From: Bacteroidaceae bacterium | Lineage (GTDB): Bacteria > Bacteroidota > Bacteroidia > Bacteroidales > Bacteroidaceae | Assembly: GCA_017541025.1 (NCBI GenBank) | Contig: JAFXZY010000087.1 | Coordinates: 1-54,754, forward strand | Reading direction: 5' to 3' | Length of the DNA stretch: 54,754 bases | In this document: positions 42,938-51,994 of the stretch, one piece after another | How the letters are laid out: every line of letters starts with the position of its first letter | Position numbering within the stretch: position 1 is the stretch's first letter | Position numbers and translations under genes: made by a program | The notes under the pieces: generated by a model | Told to the model about the DNA's origin: nothing | Databases searched by the model: none | Seen by the model: the letters and a program-made list of their open reading frames with translations, nothing else

Positions 42938-45466
42938 TTAGGAATTGACAGGTATAATTCTTATTTTTTCTTTGTCCTCGGAATCTACAGTAGCCTGGAG
43001 TGCTGAGCTATGTTCATCTTGCATCAGCACATCGCACAAGGGGTCTTCCAGCATGGTTTGCAGGATACGTTTTAGCGGACGGGCTCCGTACTGCACATCA
43101 TAACCCTTCTTACCCAACAATTGACGTGCCTCTGGCGTCACCTCTAACGTTACGCCCAAATCTTTCAGACGATGGAGTAGGGGGTTCAGTTCTATGTCCA
43201 CAATTTTCCTGATGCTCTCCTCGCTGAGCTGGTCAAAGTAGATGATGTCATCCAAACGGTTCAGGAACTCAGGCGCAAACTGCTTCTTAAGGGCCTTCTG
43301 CACCAAGTCTCTGCTCAGTTGCTTGTTTTGGCTGGCATCTGTTCCGTTCTGGAATCCTACGCCCCTGCCGAAATCCCTGATCTGTTTAGTACCGCAGTTC
43401 GAGGTCATTACTATGATGGTGTTCTTAAAGTCGATGGTGGAACCGTTGCCGTCCGTCATTCTTCCTTCGTCCATCATTTGTAGCAGGATGTTGAATACGT
43501 CGGGGTGAGCCTTCTCTATTTCGTCTAACAGGACTATGCTGTAAGGCTTGCGGCGTACTTTCTCTGTCAGTTGTCCGCCTTCCTCAAATCCCACGTATCC
43601 TGGAGGCGCACCCACCATGCGGCTTACGGTATGCTTCTCCATGTACTCGCTCATATCTATTCGTATGATGCTGTCGGCAGAGCCGAACATCTCCTGTGCC
43701 AGACATTTGGTAAGATAGGTCTTTCCCACGCCGGTAGGACCTACAAACATAAACGTACCTATGGGCTTCTTGGGGTCTTTAAGGCCGATTCTGCTGCGCT
43801 GAATGCTCCTGGCAATGGTCTGAATGGCATCATCCTGTCCTATTACGGCATTCTTCAGATTGCTGGCCAGATTCTTCAGCTTATGGTTTTCCTCTTCGCC
43901 GATTCGCTGAACGGGAATGCCCGTCATCATGCTGATCACATCAGCCACAACAGTCTCATCCACTATGGGTCTATTTTCTTTTATGCGAGCCTCCCAATCT
44001 TTCTGTAGTTCCTGCAGAGCATTTTCCATGTTCTTTATTTTATCGCGATATTCGGCGGCCAGTTCAAAGTGCTGCTCTTTCACAGCCATATTCTTTTGCT
44101 TCTGCAGTTCGGCTATGTGCGTCTCTAATTGTGTTATTTCATCCGGAACAGGGATATCCTGAATGTGAATACGGCTGCCCGCCTCATCCATGGCATCTAT
44201 AGCCTTGTCAGGGAAGCAGCGTTCCGTAACGTATCTGCCTGTCAGATACACGCAGGCATCCAGTGCCTCGGGTGTATATTTAACGGTATGATGTTCCTCG
44301 TAGCGGTCTTTTAGGTTTTGCAGAATCAGCAGTGTCTCTTCAGGCGTTGTGGGTTCCACCATTACCTTCTGGAAACGTCTGTCCAGCGCACCGTCTTTCT
44401 CTATCGACTTACGGAACTCATCCGTTGTGGTAGCGCCTATACATTGGAATTCCCCGCGGCTCAGTGCTGGTTTCATCATGTTGGCTGCATCCATCGAGCC
44501 TGCTGCGGCTCCAGCGCCCACAAGGGTGTGAATCTCGTCTATGAAGACAATAATATCAGGATTCTTCTTCAGTTCCAGGATGATGCTGCGCATACGTTCC
44601 TCAAACTGTCCACGGTATTTTGTTCCAGCCACTACGCTGGCCATATCCAGTACTATTACACGCTTGTTCCACAGCAGATGGCTTACTCTATGCTGCACTA
44701 TACGCTGTGCCAAGCCCTCCACAATGGCGCTCTTGCCCACGCCAGGCTCTCCTATAAGGATGGGGTTGTTCTTCTTCCTGCGGCTCAGAATCTGAGCTAC
44801 GCGCTCTATTTCTTTCTGGCGGCCTATCACGGGGTCAAGTAGTCCTTCAGCTGCGGCCAATGTCAGGTCTGTTCCGAAATTGTCCAGAACAGGCGTCTTA
44901 CTGTTGCTGCCCGCTTTCTTCTTTATCTGTATTATAGAGAGGGCCCCAGTATCATCACCCTGAGCGGCTTCCCTTTCGTCATCCTCATCCTCGTTTTCCT
45001 CATCCTCGTTTTCGTTTTCGTTAACGTTATCGTTGAGTTTAAGAATCTGTGCTATAGCCTGATAGGTAATGTTCATGCGTTCAAGAATCATACTGGCGTC
45101 GCTGTCGCCTAATTTCAGCAGGGCTAACAATACATGTATAATGTATATAGAGTCCGACTTCATGGACTTAGCCTCCAGCACACACACTCTCAGGATGCGT
45201 GATGCCGTCATGTCAAAGCCCATGTCAGCCAGCGATGGCGGTACCAGCACCTGTTTCTGTTTGGCCATAGCCTCCAGTTCCTGCTTCAGCAGTGATAGGT
45301 CGGGCTGTAGTTGCAGCAGGGCATCCCTGGCAGGATTCTGGTCTTTTTGTCGCAAGATTGCCAGTAGCAGGTGCACGGGTGTCACACTTTCGTTGTGCAG
45401 GCGTTCAGCTTCTTCCTTACTGAATGCCAGCACTGTATTTAATTCTGGTGAAAACTTTATTGTCAT
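42938..45466 (-). CDS. clpC: Clp protease ATP-binding subunit ClpC
   Basis: An 842-residue Hsp100 chaperone. Two Clp-N repeats (to about residue 150), an acidic linker, AAA+ module 1 (Walker [11 protein letters not shown] near residue 243, Walker [12 protein letters not shown]), a UVR-type coiled segment ([15 protein letters not shown]), and AAA+ module 2 (Walker [11 protein letters not shown] near 575, [12 protein letters not shown]). It unfolds substrates for ClpP. The acidic linker ([20 protein letters not shown]) is encoded by the same hexamer words that occur between genes at 5.7 kb. It heads a unit with htpG; the promoter has good boxes at 45573-45604. A ClpP-binding loop (GF/L type) is not obvious to me. 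Confidence 0.93.
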   Translation of the reverse strand: MTIKFSPELNTVLAFSKEEAERLHNESVTPVHLLLAILRQKDQNPARDALLQLQPDLSLLKQELEAMAKQKQVLVPPSLADMGFDMTASRILRVCVLEAKSMKSDSIYIIHVLLALLKLGDSDASMILERMNITYQAIAQILKLNDNVNENENEDEENEDEDDEREAAQGDDTGALSIIQIKKKAGSNSKTPVLDNFGTDLTLAAAEGLLDPVIGRQKEIERVAQILSRRKKNNPILIGEPGVGKSAIVEGLAQRIVQHRVSHLLWNKRVIVLDMASVVAGTKYRGQFEERMRSIILELKKNPDIIVFIDEIHTLVGAGAAAGSMDAANMMKPALSRGEFQCIGATTTDEFRKSIEKDGALDRRFQKVMVEPTTPEETLLILQNLKDRYEEHHTVKYTPEALDACVYLTGRYVTERCFPDKAIDAMDEAGSRIHIQDIPVPDEITQLETHIAELQKQKNMAVKEQHFELAAEYRDKIKNMENALQELQKDWEARIKENRPIVDETVVADVISMMTGIPVQRIGEEENHKLKNLASNLKNAVIGQDDAIQTIARSIQRSRIGLKDPKKPIGTFMFVGPTGVGKTYLTKCLAQEMFGSADSIIRIDMSEYMEKHTVSRMVGAPPGYVGFEEGGQLTEKVRRKPYSIVLLDEIEKAHPDVFNILLQMMDEGRMTDGNGSTIDFKNTIIVMTSNCGTKQIRDFGRGVGFQNGTDASQNKQLSRDLVQKALKKQFAPEFLNRLDDIIYFDQLSEESIRKIVDIELNPLLHRLKDLGVTLEVTPEARQLLGKKGYDVQYGARPLKRILQTMLEDPLCDVLMQDEHSSALQATVDSEDKEKIRIIPVNS
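45005..45034. repeat. Hexamer array in frame in clpC
   Basis: CGTTTT CGTTTT CGTTAA CGTTAT CGTT in register; the 16-mer CGTTAACGTTATCGTT equals the intergenic word at 5705-5720. On the coding strand it gives alternating Asn with Glu/Asp/Val. Confidence 0.8.
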
Positions 45467-45572
45467 GCAGTTATTCCTATTCTTCGTTAATGTCTGTTCA
45501 CAAGGTATAATACAAAATCCGTGCCAATAAATACCAAAGTGTCTATTTGTCCTTTAACCTTGTTTCCAAATG

Positions 45573-45604
45573 CAAAAGTACGAATAAGTGAGAGAAAAAA
45601 CAAA
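45573..45604 (-). promoter_or_regulatory. clpC promoter
   Basis: Minus strand: -33 TTTG (45601-45604), 20-nt spacer, -7 TACTTTTG (45573-45580). The leader to the ATG at 45466 is about 100 nt. Confidence 0.65.
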
Positions 45605-45674
45605 TTTATAATCAATCTTCTTGTGTTTTTTCAAATACATCGTGGGCGGCAACCCCCTACGAACAGCCTGATGC

Positions 45675-45699
45675 CACCCTCTGTGATATCTCGAGGGTG
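45675..45699. other. Hairpin CACCCTC/GAGGGTG between the divergent clpC and riboswitch promoters
   Basis: A perfect 7-bp stem with an 11-nt loop, GC-rich in an AT-rich region and without a U-tract. It sits between two divergent promoters, so it is more likely a protein-binding site or remnant than a terminator. No function can be read. Confidence 0.4.
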
Positions 45700-45768
45700 A
45701 ATTATCTGATAGTAGTTTCATCATGGTTTCACAAAATAGTAAATACTGATAAAAAATCCATCAATATA

Positions 45769-45800
45769 TTTGGTCATTTAAGAAATAACTTCTAATTTTG
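45769..45800 (+). promoter_or_regulatory. Promoter of the riboswitch-DASS transcript
   Basis: -33 TTTG (45769-45772), exactly 20-nt spacer, -7 TAATTTTG (45793-45800). Transcription would start near 45807, about 55 nt before the riboswitch. Confidence 0.7.
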
Positions 45801-45861
45801 TGACCGTTTTCCGATGGTTGCCCATCAATAACACACGCTGATACCATCCTAAGGAGAACTG

Positions 45862-46080
45862 AGTAGAAGGTTCGCTTAACCGCGATTAATTGGGAATGAG
45901 GTGAAAATCCTCAACTGTCCCGCAGCTGTGAGCTCCCTTTAAACGCTGAAGCACAATGCCATTGCCTATAAAAGACGGTGAGAAGGCGCTTCGGGGTGGA
46001 GCAAAGTCAGAAGACCAGCCTTTCCGCTCATTAAACCTGCTGAACGCTCTCGATGTAAGGGCGGAACGCGAATACTGCAA
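45862..46080 (+). promoter_or_regulatory. Cobalamin (B12) riboswitch
   Basis: The conserved core of the cobalamin aptamer is present in order: TTGGGAATGAGGTGAAAATC (the GGGAAxxxGGTGxxAATCC element), ACTGTCCCGCAGCTGTGAG, a variable section with AGAAGGCGCTTCGG, and the closing AGTCAGAAGACCAGCC. Possible P1 closure joins TTCGC near 45871 with GCGAA near 46068. It lies about 90 nt before the ATG of the DASS transporter gene. No U-tract terminator is visible between, so control of translation is more likely than termination, as is common in Bacteroidota. Confidence 0.9.
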
Positions 46081-46168
46081 ACAAGATGTTGGCATTTCTG
46101 CCGATAAGTGCGCCTTAGCGTAGGTGTGCTGTGTTGTATGTATATAGGTATTTTTAATTATATTTCAA

Positions 46169-47677
46169 ATGGTTTCATTTCTTAATCGAAGACTCTTTTT
46201 CCTAAACAAGTATGGGAAGAGTCATCTGCGTACGGATTGGTTCAAGAACCATCTGTCACCTCACTTCAGTTTCAAACTGATGCTTTATTTTCTGTTGGCC
46301 ATTGCGGCCACCGTTGTTGTATGGAATCTGCCTCTGGATTTCTTTGGCATCGAGGGGTTGAACATTGTGCAGCGACGCATCATTGCCATCTTCGTTTTCG
46401 CCATCATCATGTGGGTTACGGAGTGCATACCGTCATGGGCTACCTCCGTGGTTCTGATTGCGCTACTGCTGTTTGCTACGTCGGACAGTGCGCTGAACTT
46501 TTATACCTCCGGACTGGAAAAGTCCGAGATGCTGAGCCACAAGGTGCTGATGGCCACCTTTGCCGACCCCATCATCATCCTCTTCCTGGGTGGTTTCGTG
46601 CTGGCTATTGCTGCCACTAAGAGTGGTCTGGACGTAGTGCTGGCCCGTTGTCTGCTTAAGCCTTTCGGTACACGTTCCGAGGTGGTGCTACTGGGTTTTA
46701 TCCTCATCACGGGGGTCTTCTCCATGTTCATCTCCAACACAGCTACAGCTGCCATGATGCTTACCTTCCTGACACCTGTATTCAAGGCCCTTCCGCCTGA
46801 TGGTAAAGGTCGTATCGCCCTTACGCTTGCTATCCCCTTGGGAGCCAATATCGGTGGTATAGGAACGCCCATAGGAACCCCGCCCAATATGATTGCCCTG
46901 AAGTATCTGAACGACCCCGACGGCGCTAATTTGAATATAGGTTTTGGCGAGTGGATGATGTTCATGTTGCCGCTTACTTTAGTATTGCTGTTGCTTGGCT
47001 GGTGGCTGCTCTTAAAGATGTTCCCCTTTAAGCAGAAGCGTATCGACCTGAATATTGAGGGAGAGGTAGAACATAACTGGCGTACAGTGGTTGTGGCCAT
47101 CACCTTCATAGTAACCTTGCTGTTGTGGCTTACGGATAAACATACAGGCGTGAATGCCAATACCGTAGCCATGCTGCCCATAGCCGTTTTTGCAGCTACA
47201 GGCGTTATAACCAGTAAGGACCTGCAACGAATAAACTGGAGCGTTATCTGGATGGTAGCCGGAGGCTTTGCCCTTGGTGTGGGACTTAACGAGTCTGGCC
47301 TGGCAGAGAACGCCATCCATAGCATACCCTTCGGAACGTGGTCGCCCGTGGTGATTCTGGTGGTTGCCCTCCTGTTGTGCTATACGCTCTCTAATTTTAT
47401 TTCCAATACAGCCACGGCAGCCCTTTTGGTACCCATCTTGGCTGTTGTCTGCAAGGGTATGGGCGATTCCATTAATTCCATTGGCGGCGTAAAAACCGTA
47501 CTCATAGGTATTGCCATAGCAGCCTCTGTTTCCATGTGTCTGCCCATCAGTACACCACCCAATGCCATAGCCCATTCCACGGGTCTTGTCGAGCAGCGCG
47601 ATATGGTGAAGCTTGGCGTCTGCATAGGTGTCTTGGGTTTAGTATTAGGATGGCTTACCCTATTCTTGGTTCGTTAA
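46169..47677 (+). CDS. SLC13/DASS family sodium-dependent anion transporter
   Basis: A 502-residue inner-membrane protein with about 11-12 helices. The two DASS signature hairpins are visible: FISNTATAAMM with IGTPIGTPPNMIA in the first half, and FISNTATAALLV with LPISTPPNAIAHS in the second; the Ser-Asn-Thr and T-P-P-N motifs bind anion and sodium. Family members carry succinate, citrate, other dicarboxylates or sulfate. Start ATG 46169 gives a basic N-terminal tail of about 35 residues; a later start is possible. The cobalamin riboswitch directly upstream implies expression when B12 is low. Substrate is not known; succinate is a reasoned guess. Confidence 0.87.
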   Translation: MVSFLNRRLFFLNKYGKSHLRTDWFKNHLSPHFSFKLMLYFLLAIAATVVVWNLPLDFFGIEGLNIVQRRIIAIFVFAIIMWVTECIPSWATSVVLIALLLFATSDSALNFYTSGLEKSEMLSHKVLMATFADPIIILFLGGFVLAIAATKSGLDVVLARCLLKPFGTRSEVVLLGFILITGVFSMFISNTATAAMMLTFLTPVFKALPPDGKGRIALTLAIPLGANIGGIGTPIGTPPNMIALKYLNDPDGANLNIGFGEWMMFMLPLTLVLLLLGWWLLLKMFPFKQKRIDLNIEGEVEHNWRTVVVAITFIVTLLLWLTDKHTGVNANTVAMLPIAVFAATGVITSKDLQRINWSVIWMVAGGFALGVGLNESGLAENAIHSIPFGTWSPVVILVVALLLCYTLSNFISNTATAALLVPILAVVCKGMGDSINSIGGVKTVLIGIAIAASVSMCLPISTPPNAIAHSTGLVEQRDMVKLGVCIGVLGLVLGWLTLFLVR

Positions 47678-47736
47678 CATCTCCTAAATAGAAAATACTA
47701 TCTGCTGAGTTGAAAGGATTTTTTTAACTCAATAAT

Positions 47737-47768
47737 AGAGCGGCGCATACGTGAGTATCCGTCGCTCT
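47737..47768. other. GC-rich hairpin downstream of the DASS gene
   Basis: AGAGCGGCGCATAC and GTATCCGTCGCTCT pair at 12 of 14 positions around a GTGA loop. There is no U-run right after, so it could be an imperfect terminator or an mRNA 3'-end stabilising hairpin for the DASS transcript. The 313-bp gap also holds the words TAACTTTG at 47774, 47859 and 47942. Confidence 0.5.
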
Positions 47769-47918
47769 AATCATAACTTTGGCTAATGCCGGATTTACTG
47801 CCATTCGGAAAAAGGAAAGAAAAATCAACTTTTCTTTCGTTCTTCTCTTGTTTTATTGTAACTTTGACATCTATAATATCGAAGTTACTCCGTCTCGGCA
47901 TAAAAAAGATTAAAATCT

Positions 47919-47949
47919 TTTGTTCTGCTCTCGACTTTCCGTAACTTTG
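47919..47949 (+). promoter_or_regulatory. Promoter of the lipoprotein/DUF5723 pair
   Basis: -33 TTTG (47919-47922), 19-nt spacer, -7 TAACTTTG (47942-47949), 40 nt before the ATG at 47990. Two further TAACTTTG words lie upstream (47774, 47859) and may be alternative starts. Confidence 0.65.
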
Positions 47950-47989
47950 CCAAAATATTATGTGTTTCTAACCAATAACCGAAGAACTT

Positions 47990-49792
47990 ATGAAAGGAAA
48001 GCTATTAAGATTCCTACCTGTTACAGCTGTCTTGCTAACAGCATCATGCACGGACAAACAGTATGACCTCTCTGACATTAATACTGAATCAAGGTTTATG
48101 GTCAAGGAATTGATTATTCCCTTGAGAATGGAACCAATCAAGTTGGATGCCATCATCAGTATTGATGACGATAGTGATATAAAGAAAGATGAACAAGGGA
48201 ACTATTATTTCTGGAAGAAATGTACCAACCCCTTCAGTTCCAAGGATGTAAATATAGAGAAGATAACTATTGCCAATCCTGCCGATATTTCTGAAAAAAT
48301 TGTCGTGAATATCACTCCGCCAGGATTCGTAAATAAAGTAGAGCAAAACCAACTCGGTAACAAAACCATTGGCGAAATATTAAATGACCCTTCCCTCAGC
48401 AACCTTTTAGGTGTTGACGTCAATTCCACAATATACAATGTCGCTATAAATGACACAAGGGACATCAACCTAAGAGCCAACAATATTGACACTCGTATTA
48501 CCAGACTGGAGAAGTTGGGTGTTGATCCTCTCACAATAAGTATAGATGTGAGACTTGAAGAACTCATGAGTCTTGTAAACACATTTAAATTTAAAGATCT
48601 GACAGTTCCACTCCCTTGCGGATTTTCCATTACAAATATCTCAAACAATGGCAACTACGATTCAGAAACCGGTGTGTTGTCCTTTGCAGAGCTTAACATT
48701 AACAACGCCAAGACAAACATACAAGGTACGGTTACGGGTTTTACTTACGCACCAATGGAGAAAGACCACGCAAAATTTGATTCCCAGAGACATACCTTTG
48801 AATATATAAAGCATTGTAACATAACCGGTACGGCTAGTATAAAATTCAGCCAACTGAACCCTAATGCGACAATGCAGGATATTATTGATGTAACAAAGGT
48901 CACTTATAGTTGTAATGTCAGATTCAGCGATGCGCTGGTAGTGAATTCATTCAGCGGCGGTGTCAACTATGAGTTAGAAGATGTTACCATTGATCCCGTG
49001 AAGATTAACAATCTACCGGAGATGCTTAGAGAGTCGGGCACCAACATCGAACTGAAAAACCCTCAACTCTATCTGGACGTTCACAATCCTTTTTATAAAA
49101 ACAACATTTCTATTACTACGGGTTTACTCATTGTCGGTAATGATTCTGTTCCTAAAAATAAGGACGGATATAGCCTAACTTTCGACGAGGAACATAACAA
49201 GAAAGTCCTTTCGCCAAATGATGATAATTTGTATATGAAGGGCTATAAACATAAGCCATTTACAGAGCTGAGGAACTTGCTGAGCGGAGACAAGGTTCCT
49301 GAGAAACTTGACATCAAGATTGTCAAACCCGTACTGGATGTTGATAATGTGAAGGACTTTGAGCTTGGCAAGAACCACCCGGGCATTACCGGTACTTGGG
49401 AATTCTTTACAAATCTTTGCCTGACTGATAGTACCAGAATCAAGTACACAAAAGAGTGGGACGACTGGAGAAGTGGCGATTTGAACAAGCTGACTATAGA
49501 GAAGGGAATCATTACATGTAAGATAAAGAAGGATATTGAATTAGATGCCGACTATTTTGAGTTTATCTTATTGGGAAGAGATGGGAAGATCCTTTCAGGA
49601 AGGACTAAACTACATGGTAACGAGGAACAGTCCATTGAGATCAGATTGGAAGGCAGTCCTGTTAAGAATATCTATGGTGGAAAAGTGAATGTCAGCTTGA
49701 GAGGCAGGGGTAATAACCTTAACAAAAATCAGACAATTGAAATCAGTGACTTGCGTCTGATTGTTGATGGTTATTATGATACAGATCTTTAA
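47990..49792 (+). CDS. Putative surface lipoprotein of unknown function
   Basis: A 600-residue protein. The signal peptide ends in a lipobox, LLTASC (cleavage before Cys about residue 20), so it is probably anchored to the outer membrane. The mature part is rich in beta strands with repeated aspartate/asparagine turns and segments such as ITNISNNGNYDSETGVLSF and LKNPQLYLDVHNPFYKN, suggesting several immunoglobulin-like or adhesin-type sandwiches. I do not recognise the family. It has its own promoter and is followed after 37 bp by a beta-barrel-like protein, so the two may form a surface complex; that is inference. Confidence 0.7.
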   Translation: MKGKLLRFLPVTAVLLTASCTDKQYDLSDINTESRFMVKELIIPLRMEPIKLDAIISIDDDSDIKKDEQGNYYFWKKCTNPFSSKDVNIEKITIANPADISEKIVVNITPPGFVNKVEQNQLGNKTIGEILNDPSLSNLLGVDVNSTIYNVAINDTRDINLRANNIDTRITRLEKLGVDPLTISIDVRLEELMSLVNTFKFKDLTVPLPCGFSITNISNNGNYDSETGVLSFAELNINNAKTNIQGTVTGFTYAPMEKDHAKFDSQRHTFEYIKHCNITGTASIKFSQLNPNATMQDIIDVTKVTYSCNVRFSDALVVNSFSGGVNYELEDVTIDPVKINNLPEMLRESGTNIELKNPQLYLDVHNPFYKNNISITTGLLIVGNDSVPKNKDGYSLTFDEEHNKKVLSPNDDNLYMKGYKHKPFTELRNLLSGDKVPEKLDIKIVKPVLDVDNVKDFELGKNHPGITGTWEFFTNLCLTDSTRIKYTKEWDDWRSGDLNKLTIEKGIITCKIKKDIELDADYFEFILLGRDGKILSGRTKLHGNEEQSIEIRLEGSPVKNIYGGKVNVSLRGRGNNLNKNQTIEISDLRLIVDGYYDTDL

Positions 49793-49829
49793 TTAAGATG
49801 ATGCTAACAAACTAAGATTCTTTATAGTT

Positions 49830-51194
49830 ATGAAAAAGATATATACAAAGATAGCTGCCTGTGCAATAATGTTGGCACCTGTCGCCGCAATCGCCCAAAA
49901 CCTGGAATCAGGATTCTTTACAGACGGATACCTGTATAGGCACGAGATGAATCCAGCGATAGAAAACAGCCGTAATTACATAGCAATGCCTCTGATAGGA
50001 AACATTAATATAGGATTGTCCGGCAACTTAGGCATAAGGGATGTGCTGTTCTACAGAAATGGGAAAACAGTACTATATACCAACCCGCTGGTTTCTGCCG
50101 ATGAAGTGATAAACGGCATCAGCAGCCGCAACCGTATCAATTCCGACTTTAAGATTCAGTTATTAGGTGCCGGTTTCAAGGCATGGGGCGGTTATAACAC
50201 TATAGGTATTAATGTACGTGGAAACGAAAGCACCATCATTCCAAAATCTTTGTTCGAAATCACAAAAAACGGACTGCGAAATCAGATTTATGACATAAGC
50301 GATCTTAATGTGCATGCCCACTCATATGTTGAAATCGCCCTTGGCCACAGCCGTAAAATCAATGATAAATGGCGAGTGGGCGGGAAATTCAAATTTCTCA
50401 TAGGTGCCGGCAACATGGATGCCAACGTTACCAATGGAACCATAAATTTGAGTCCCGATGGTTATGTGGCAAACATTGATGCAGAGCTAAAAGGTAATAT
50501 TTGTGGCCTAAGTTATAAAACTAAATTAAGCGAACACAATCCAGGCAGAAGAATTGTTGACGGCATGGATATATCAGGATACAAAATAAGTGGATTTGGT
50601 GCCGCTTTTGATTTAGGTGCCGAATTCAAAATCAATGAAGACTGGAAGGTAATGGCTTCATTAATCGACCTCGGCTTCATTCAATGGAAGAACACCATGC
50701 TGGCAGCTACACACGGTACAATAAATACCAACGACTACATCTTTAATGTGGATGACGATGAAGAGCATTCCTTTAGCAACGAAACAGATAGACTTGGCGA
50801 TCAGTTAGCAACCATCTATGAATTGGAAGACAAAGGCGATACAGGTAAACGAACCACCATGCTGGGGGCAACCATGAACATAGGTGGTGAGTACGTGGCA
50901 CCATTCTACCGCAAACTCTCCTTCGGCCTGTTGAATACTACACGCATCAACGGCAAGTATTCATGGACAAACTTCCGCCTCTCTGCTAACGTAGCACCTG
51001 CAAAATGCTTCTCAGCGGGCGTGAACTTTGCCTATGGCACCTTCGGCCCCAGCTTCGGATGGATTATGAGTGTTCATCCCAAGGGATTTAACCTATTCAT
51101 AGGTATGGACCACTTGTTTGGTAAACTTGCCAAGCAGGGAATACCCCTTTCCAGCAACACCGAGTTAAGCATGGGTATCAACTTCCCATTCTAA
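49830..51194 (+). CDS. DUF5723-like outer-membrane beta-barrel protein
   Basis: A 454-residue exported protein. A Sec signal peptide (MKKIYTKIAACAIMLAPVAAIAQ) precedes a mature part with alternating hydrophobic residues and aromatic girdles, typical of an outer-membrane barrel, and the C-terminus is MGINFPF, ending in phenylalanine as barrel proteins do. The opening RNYIAMPLIGNINIGLSG resembles the Bacteroidota DUF5723 family, which I recall only by pattern. Function unknown. It follows the lipoprotein gene, a common outer-membrane pairing, and a strong hairpin lies 210 bp downstream. Confidence 0.7.
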   Translation: MKKIYTKIAACAIMLAPVAAIAQNLESGFFTDGYLYRHEMNPAIENSRNYIAMPLIGNINIGLSGNLGIRDVLFYRNGKTVLYTNPLVSADEVINGISSRNRINSDFKIQLLGAGFKAWGGYNTIGINVRGNESTIIPKSLFEITKNGLRNQIYDISDLNVHAHSYVEIALGHSRKINDKWRVGGKFKFLIGAGNMDANVTNGTINLSPDGYVANIDAELKGNICGLSYKTKLSEHNPGRRIVDGMDISGYKISGFGAAFDLGAEFKINEDWKVMASLIDLGFIQWKNTMLAATHGTINTNDYIFNVDDDEEHSFSNETDRLGDQLATIYELEDKGDTGKRTTMLGATMNIGGEYVAPFYRKLSFGLLNTTRINGKYSWTNFRLSANVAPAKCFSAGVNFAYGTFGPSFGWIMSVHPKGFNLFIGMDHLFGKLAKQGIPLSSNTELSMGINFPF

Positions 51195-51215
51195 ATATGA
51201 GAGACTCATTGCATT

Positions 51216-51226
51216 ATACCCGTTAA
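51216..51226 (+). repeat. 11-bp direct repeat ATACCCGTTAA, left copy
   Basis: Identical to 51828-51838. The two copies bracket a 600-bp segment holding the terminator hairpin and the broken minus-strand gene. Confidence 0.5.
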
Positions 51227-51405
51227 TTCATCTATTTTTTTGCCTGATTATTCTGTTAGTTATGCCATAAAACGCGTGCAAAGCGTACGATAAATTGTTC
51301 ACATATCCCCCTTCATTTCTTCAAAGAAGAAATAATTGTAATTATTTAACAAATTCCTTCATCTTTCTTATTTCTGTTGTGTATAGCCAATGAAATAAAA
51401 TATTT

Positions 51406-51437
51406 GAGCCGGAATCCTGTGTGTAGGAGTCCGGCTC
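51406..51437. terminator. Strong hairpin, probably bidirectional terminator
   Basis: GAGCCGGA-a-TCCT, six-base loop, AGGA-g-TCCGGCTC: a stem of about 12 pairs with one mismatch, flanked by T-rich DNA on the plus side (TGTTTATTT) and AT-rich DNA on the other. It would serve the DUF5723-like gene and the minus-strand pseudogene that ends at 51451. Confidence 0.75.
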
Positions 51438-51450
51438 TGTTTATTTATCA

Positions 51451-51782
51451 TTAAATAGTAAGGTTCCTTAATGATTCTTTGAAGCCTTCCTCAAAGATGG
51501 GCGGTTCATTAGGATGGGCTTTCAGGTAATCCTCTTCCAACTTGTCAAGCAGCTCTGCTATCAGTTCCCATTTACGATAATCCGGTAACTTTGGCTTTTT
51601 CAGGAAGTAACGTACTACGATGTAAGCCTGCCATAAGGCAATTACACCTCTTTACTAAAACGACTCTGGGTTTTACGCCCAATATGGGCAACGCAGAGGT
51701 TACGCACAGTAGCCTGTGCATCCATGTCGATCATGTCTTTGAGCATGGCAAGAAACGACTGTGTGAACATGAATTGTTCCAT
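51451..51782 (-). pseudogene. Frameshifted small hypothetical gene (mobile-element remnant)
   Basis: From the ATG at 51780-51782 the minus strand encodes MEQFMFTQSFLAMLKDMIDM and on for 46 codons to TAA at 51642-51644. Right after it another frame is open to a stop at 51451-51453, reading ALWQAYIVVRYFLKKPKLPD and ending FEEGFKESLRNLTI. The two halves together would make a protein of about 109 residues, so a 1-2 nt change at about 51643 has broken it. I do not recognise the family. It lies beside the RepA-like gene and probably belongs to the same element. A sequencing error would also explain it. Confidence 0.6.
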
Positions 51783-51827
51783 TGTTCTTTTCTTTTTTTT
51801 AATTGTTAAACCTAGGGTGTGTTACTA

Positions 51828-51838
51828 ATACCCGTTAA
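51828..51838 (+). repeat. 11-bp direct repeat ATACCCGTTAA, right copy
   Basis: Second copy of the repeat at 51216-51226. It lies within a small palindrome GGGT..ACCC (51815-51833). Confidence 0.5.
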
Positions 51839-51867
51839 AAAAAGTAAAAATACTATTAATCTGTGTC

Positions 51868-51893
51868 CCCCTAGGGGAGCACAAAAGTTGTGC
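51868..51893. promoter_or_regulatory. Two adjacent palindromes before the RepA-like gene
   Basis: CCCCTAGGGG (51868-51877) and GCACAA-aag-TTGTGC (51879-51893) follow each other. A weak -7-like box GAACTTTG lies at 51913-51920, so these may be operators for the replication genes. Confidence 0.45.
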
Positions 51894-51994
51894 AAATTTA
51901 TGTCATTTTTCCGAACTTTGCATCGGTTTGTAAGAGAAAATAAAAGTTTTGTGAATTAATTTTCAAAATCAATAATATTTAAAGAATTTTTATT

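Noticed and set aside
45886-46095. Short minus-strand frame over the riboswitch
   Set aside because: It is explained by the conserved RNA aptamer; the peptide has no protein-like features.
46501-47325. Open frame of 274 codons antisense to the DASS gene
   Set aside because: Serine- and proline-rich shadow of a membrane protein gene with clear DASS motifs; no start region or family support.
51868-51877. CCCCTAGGGG as an integrase attachment site
   Set aside because: No second copy and no integrase gene are visible, so only a palindrome is reported.
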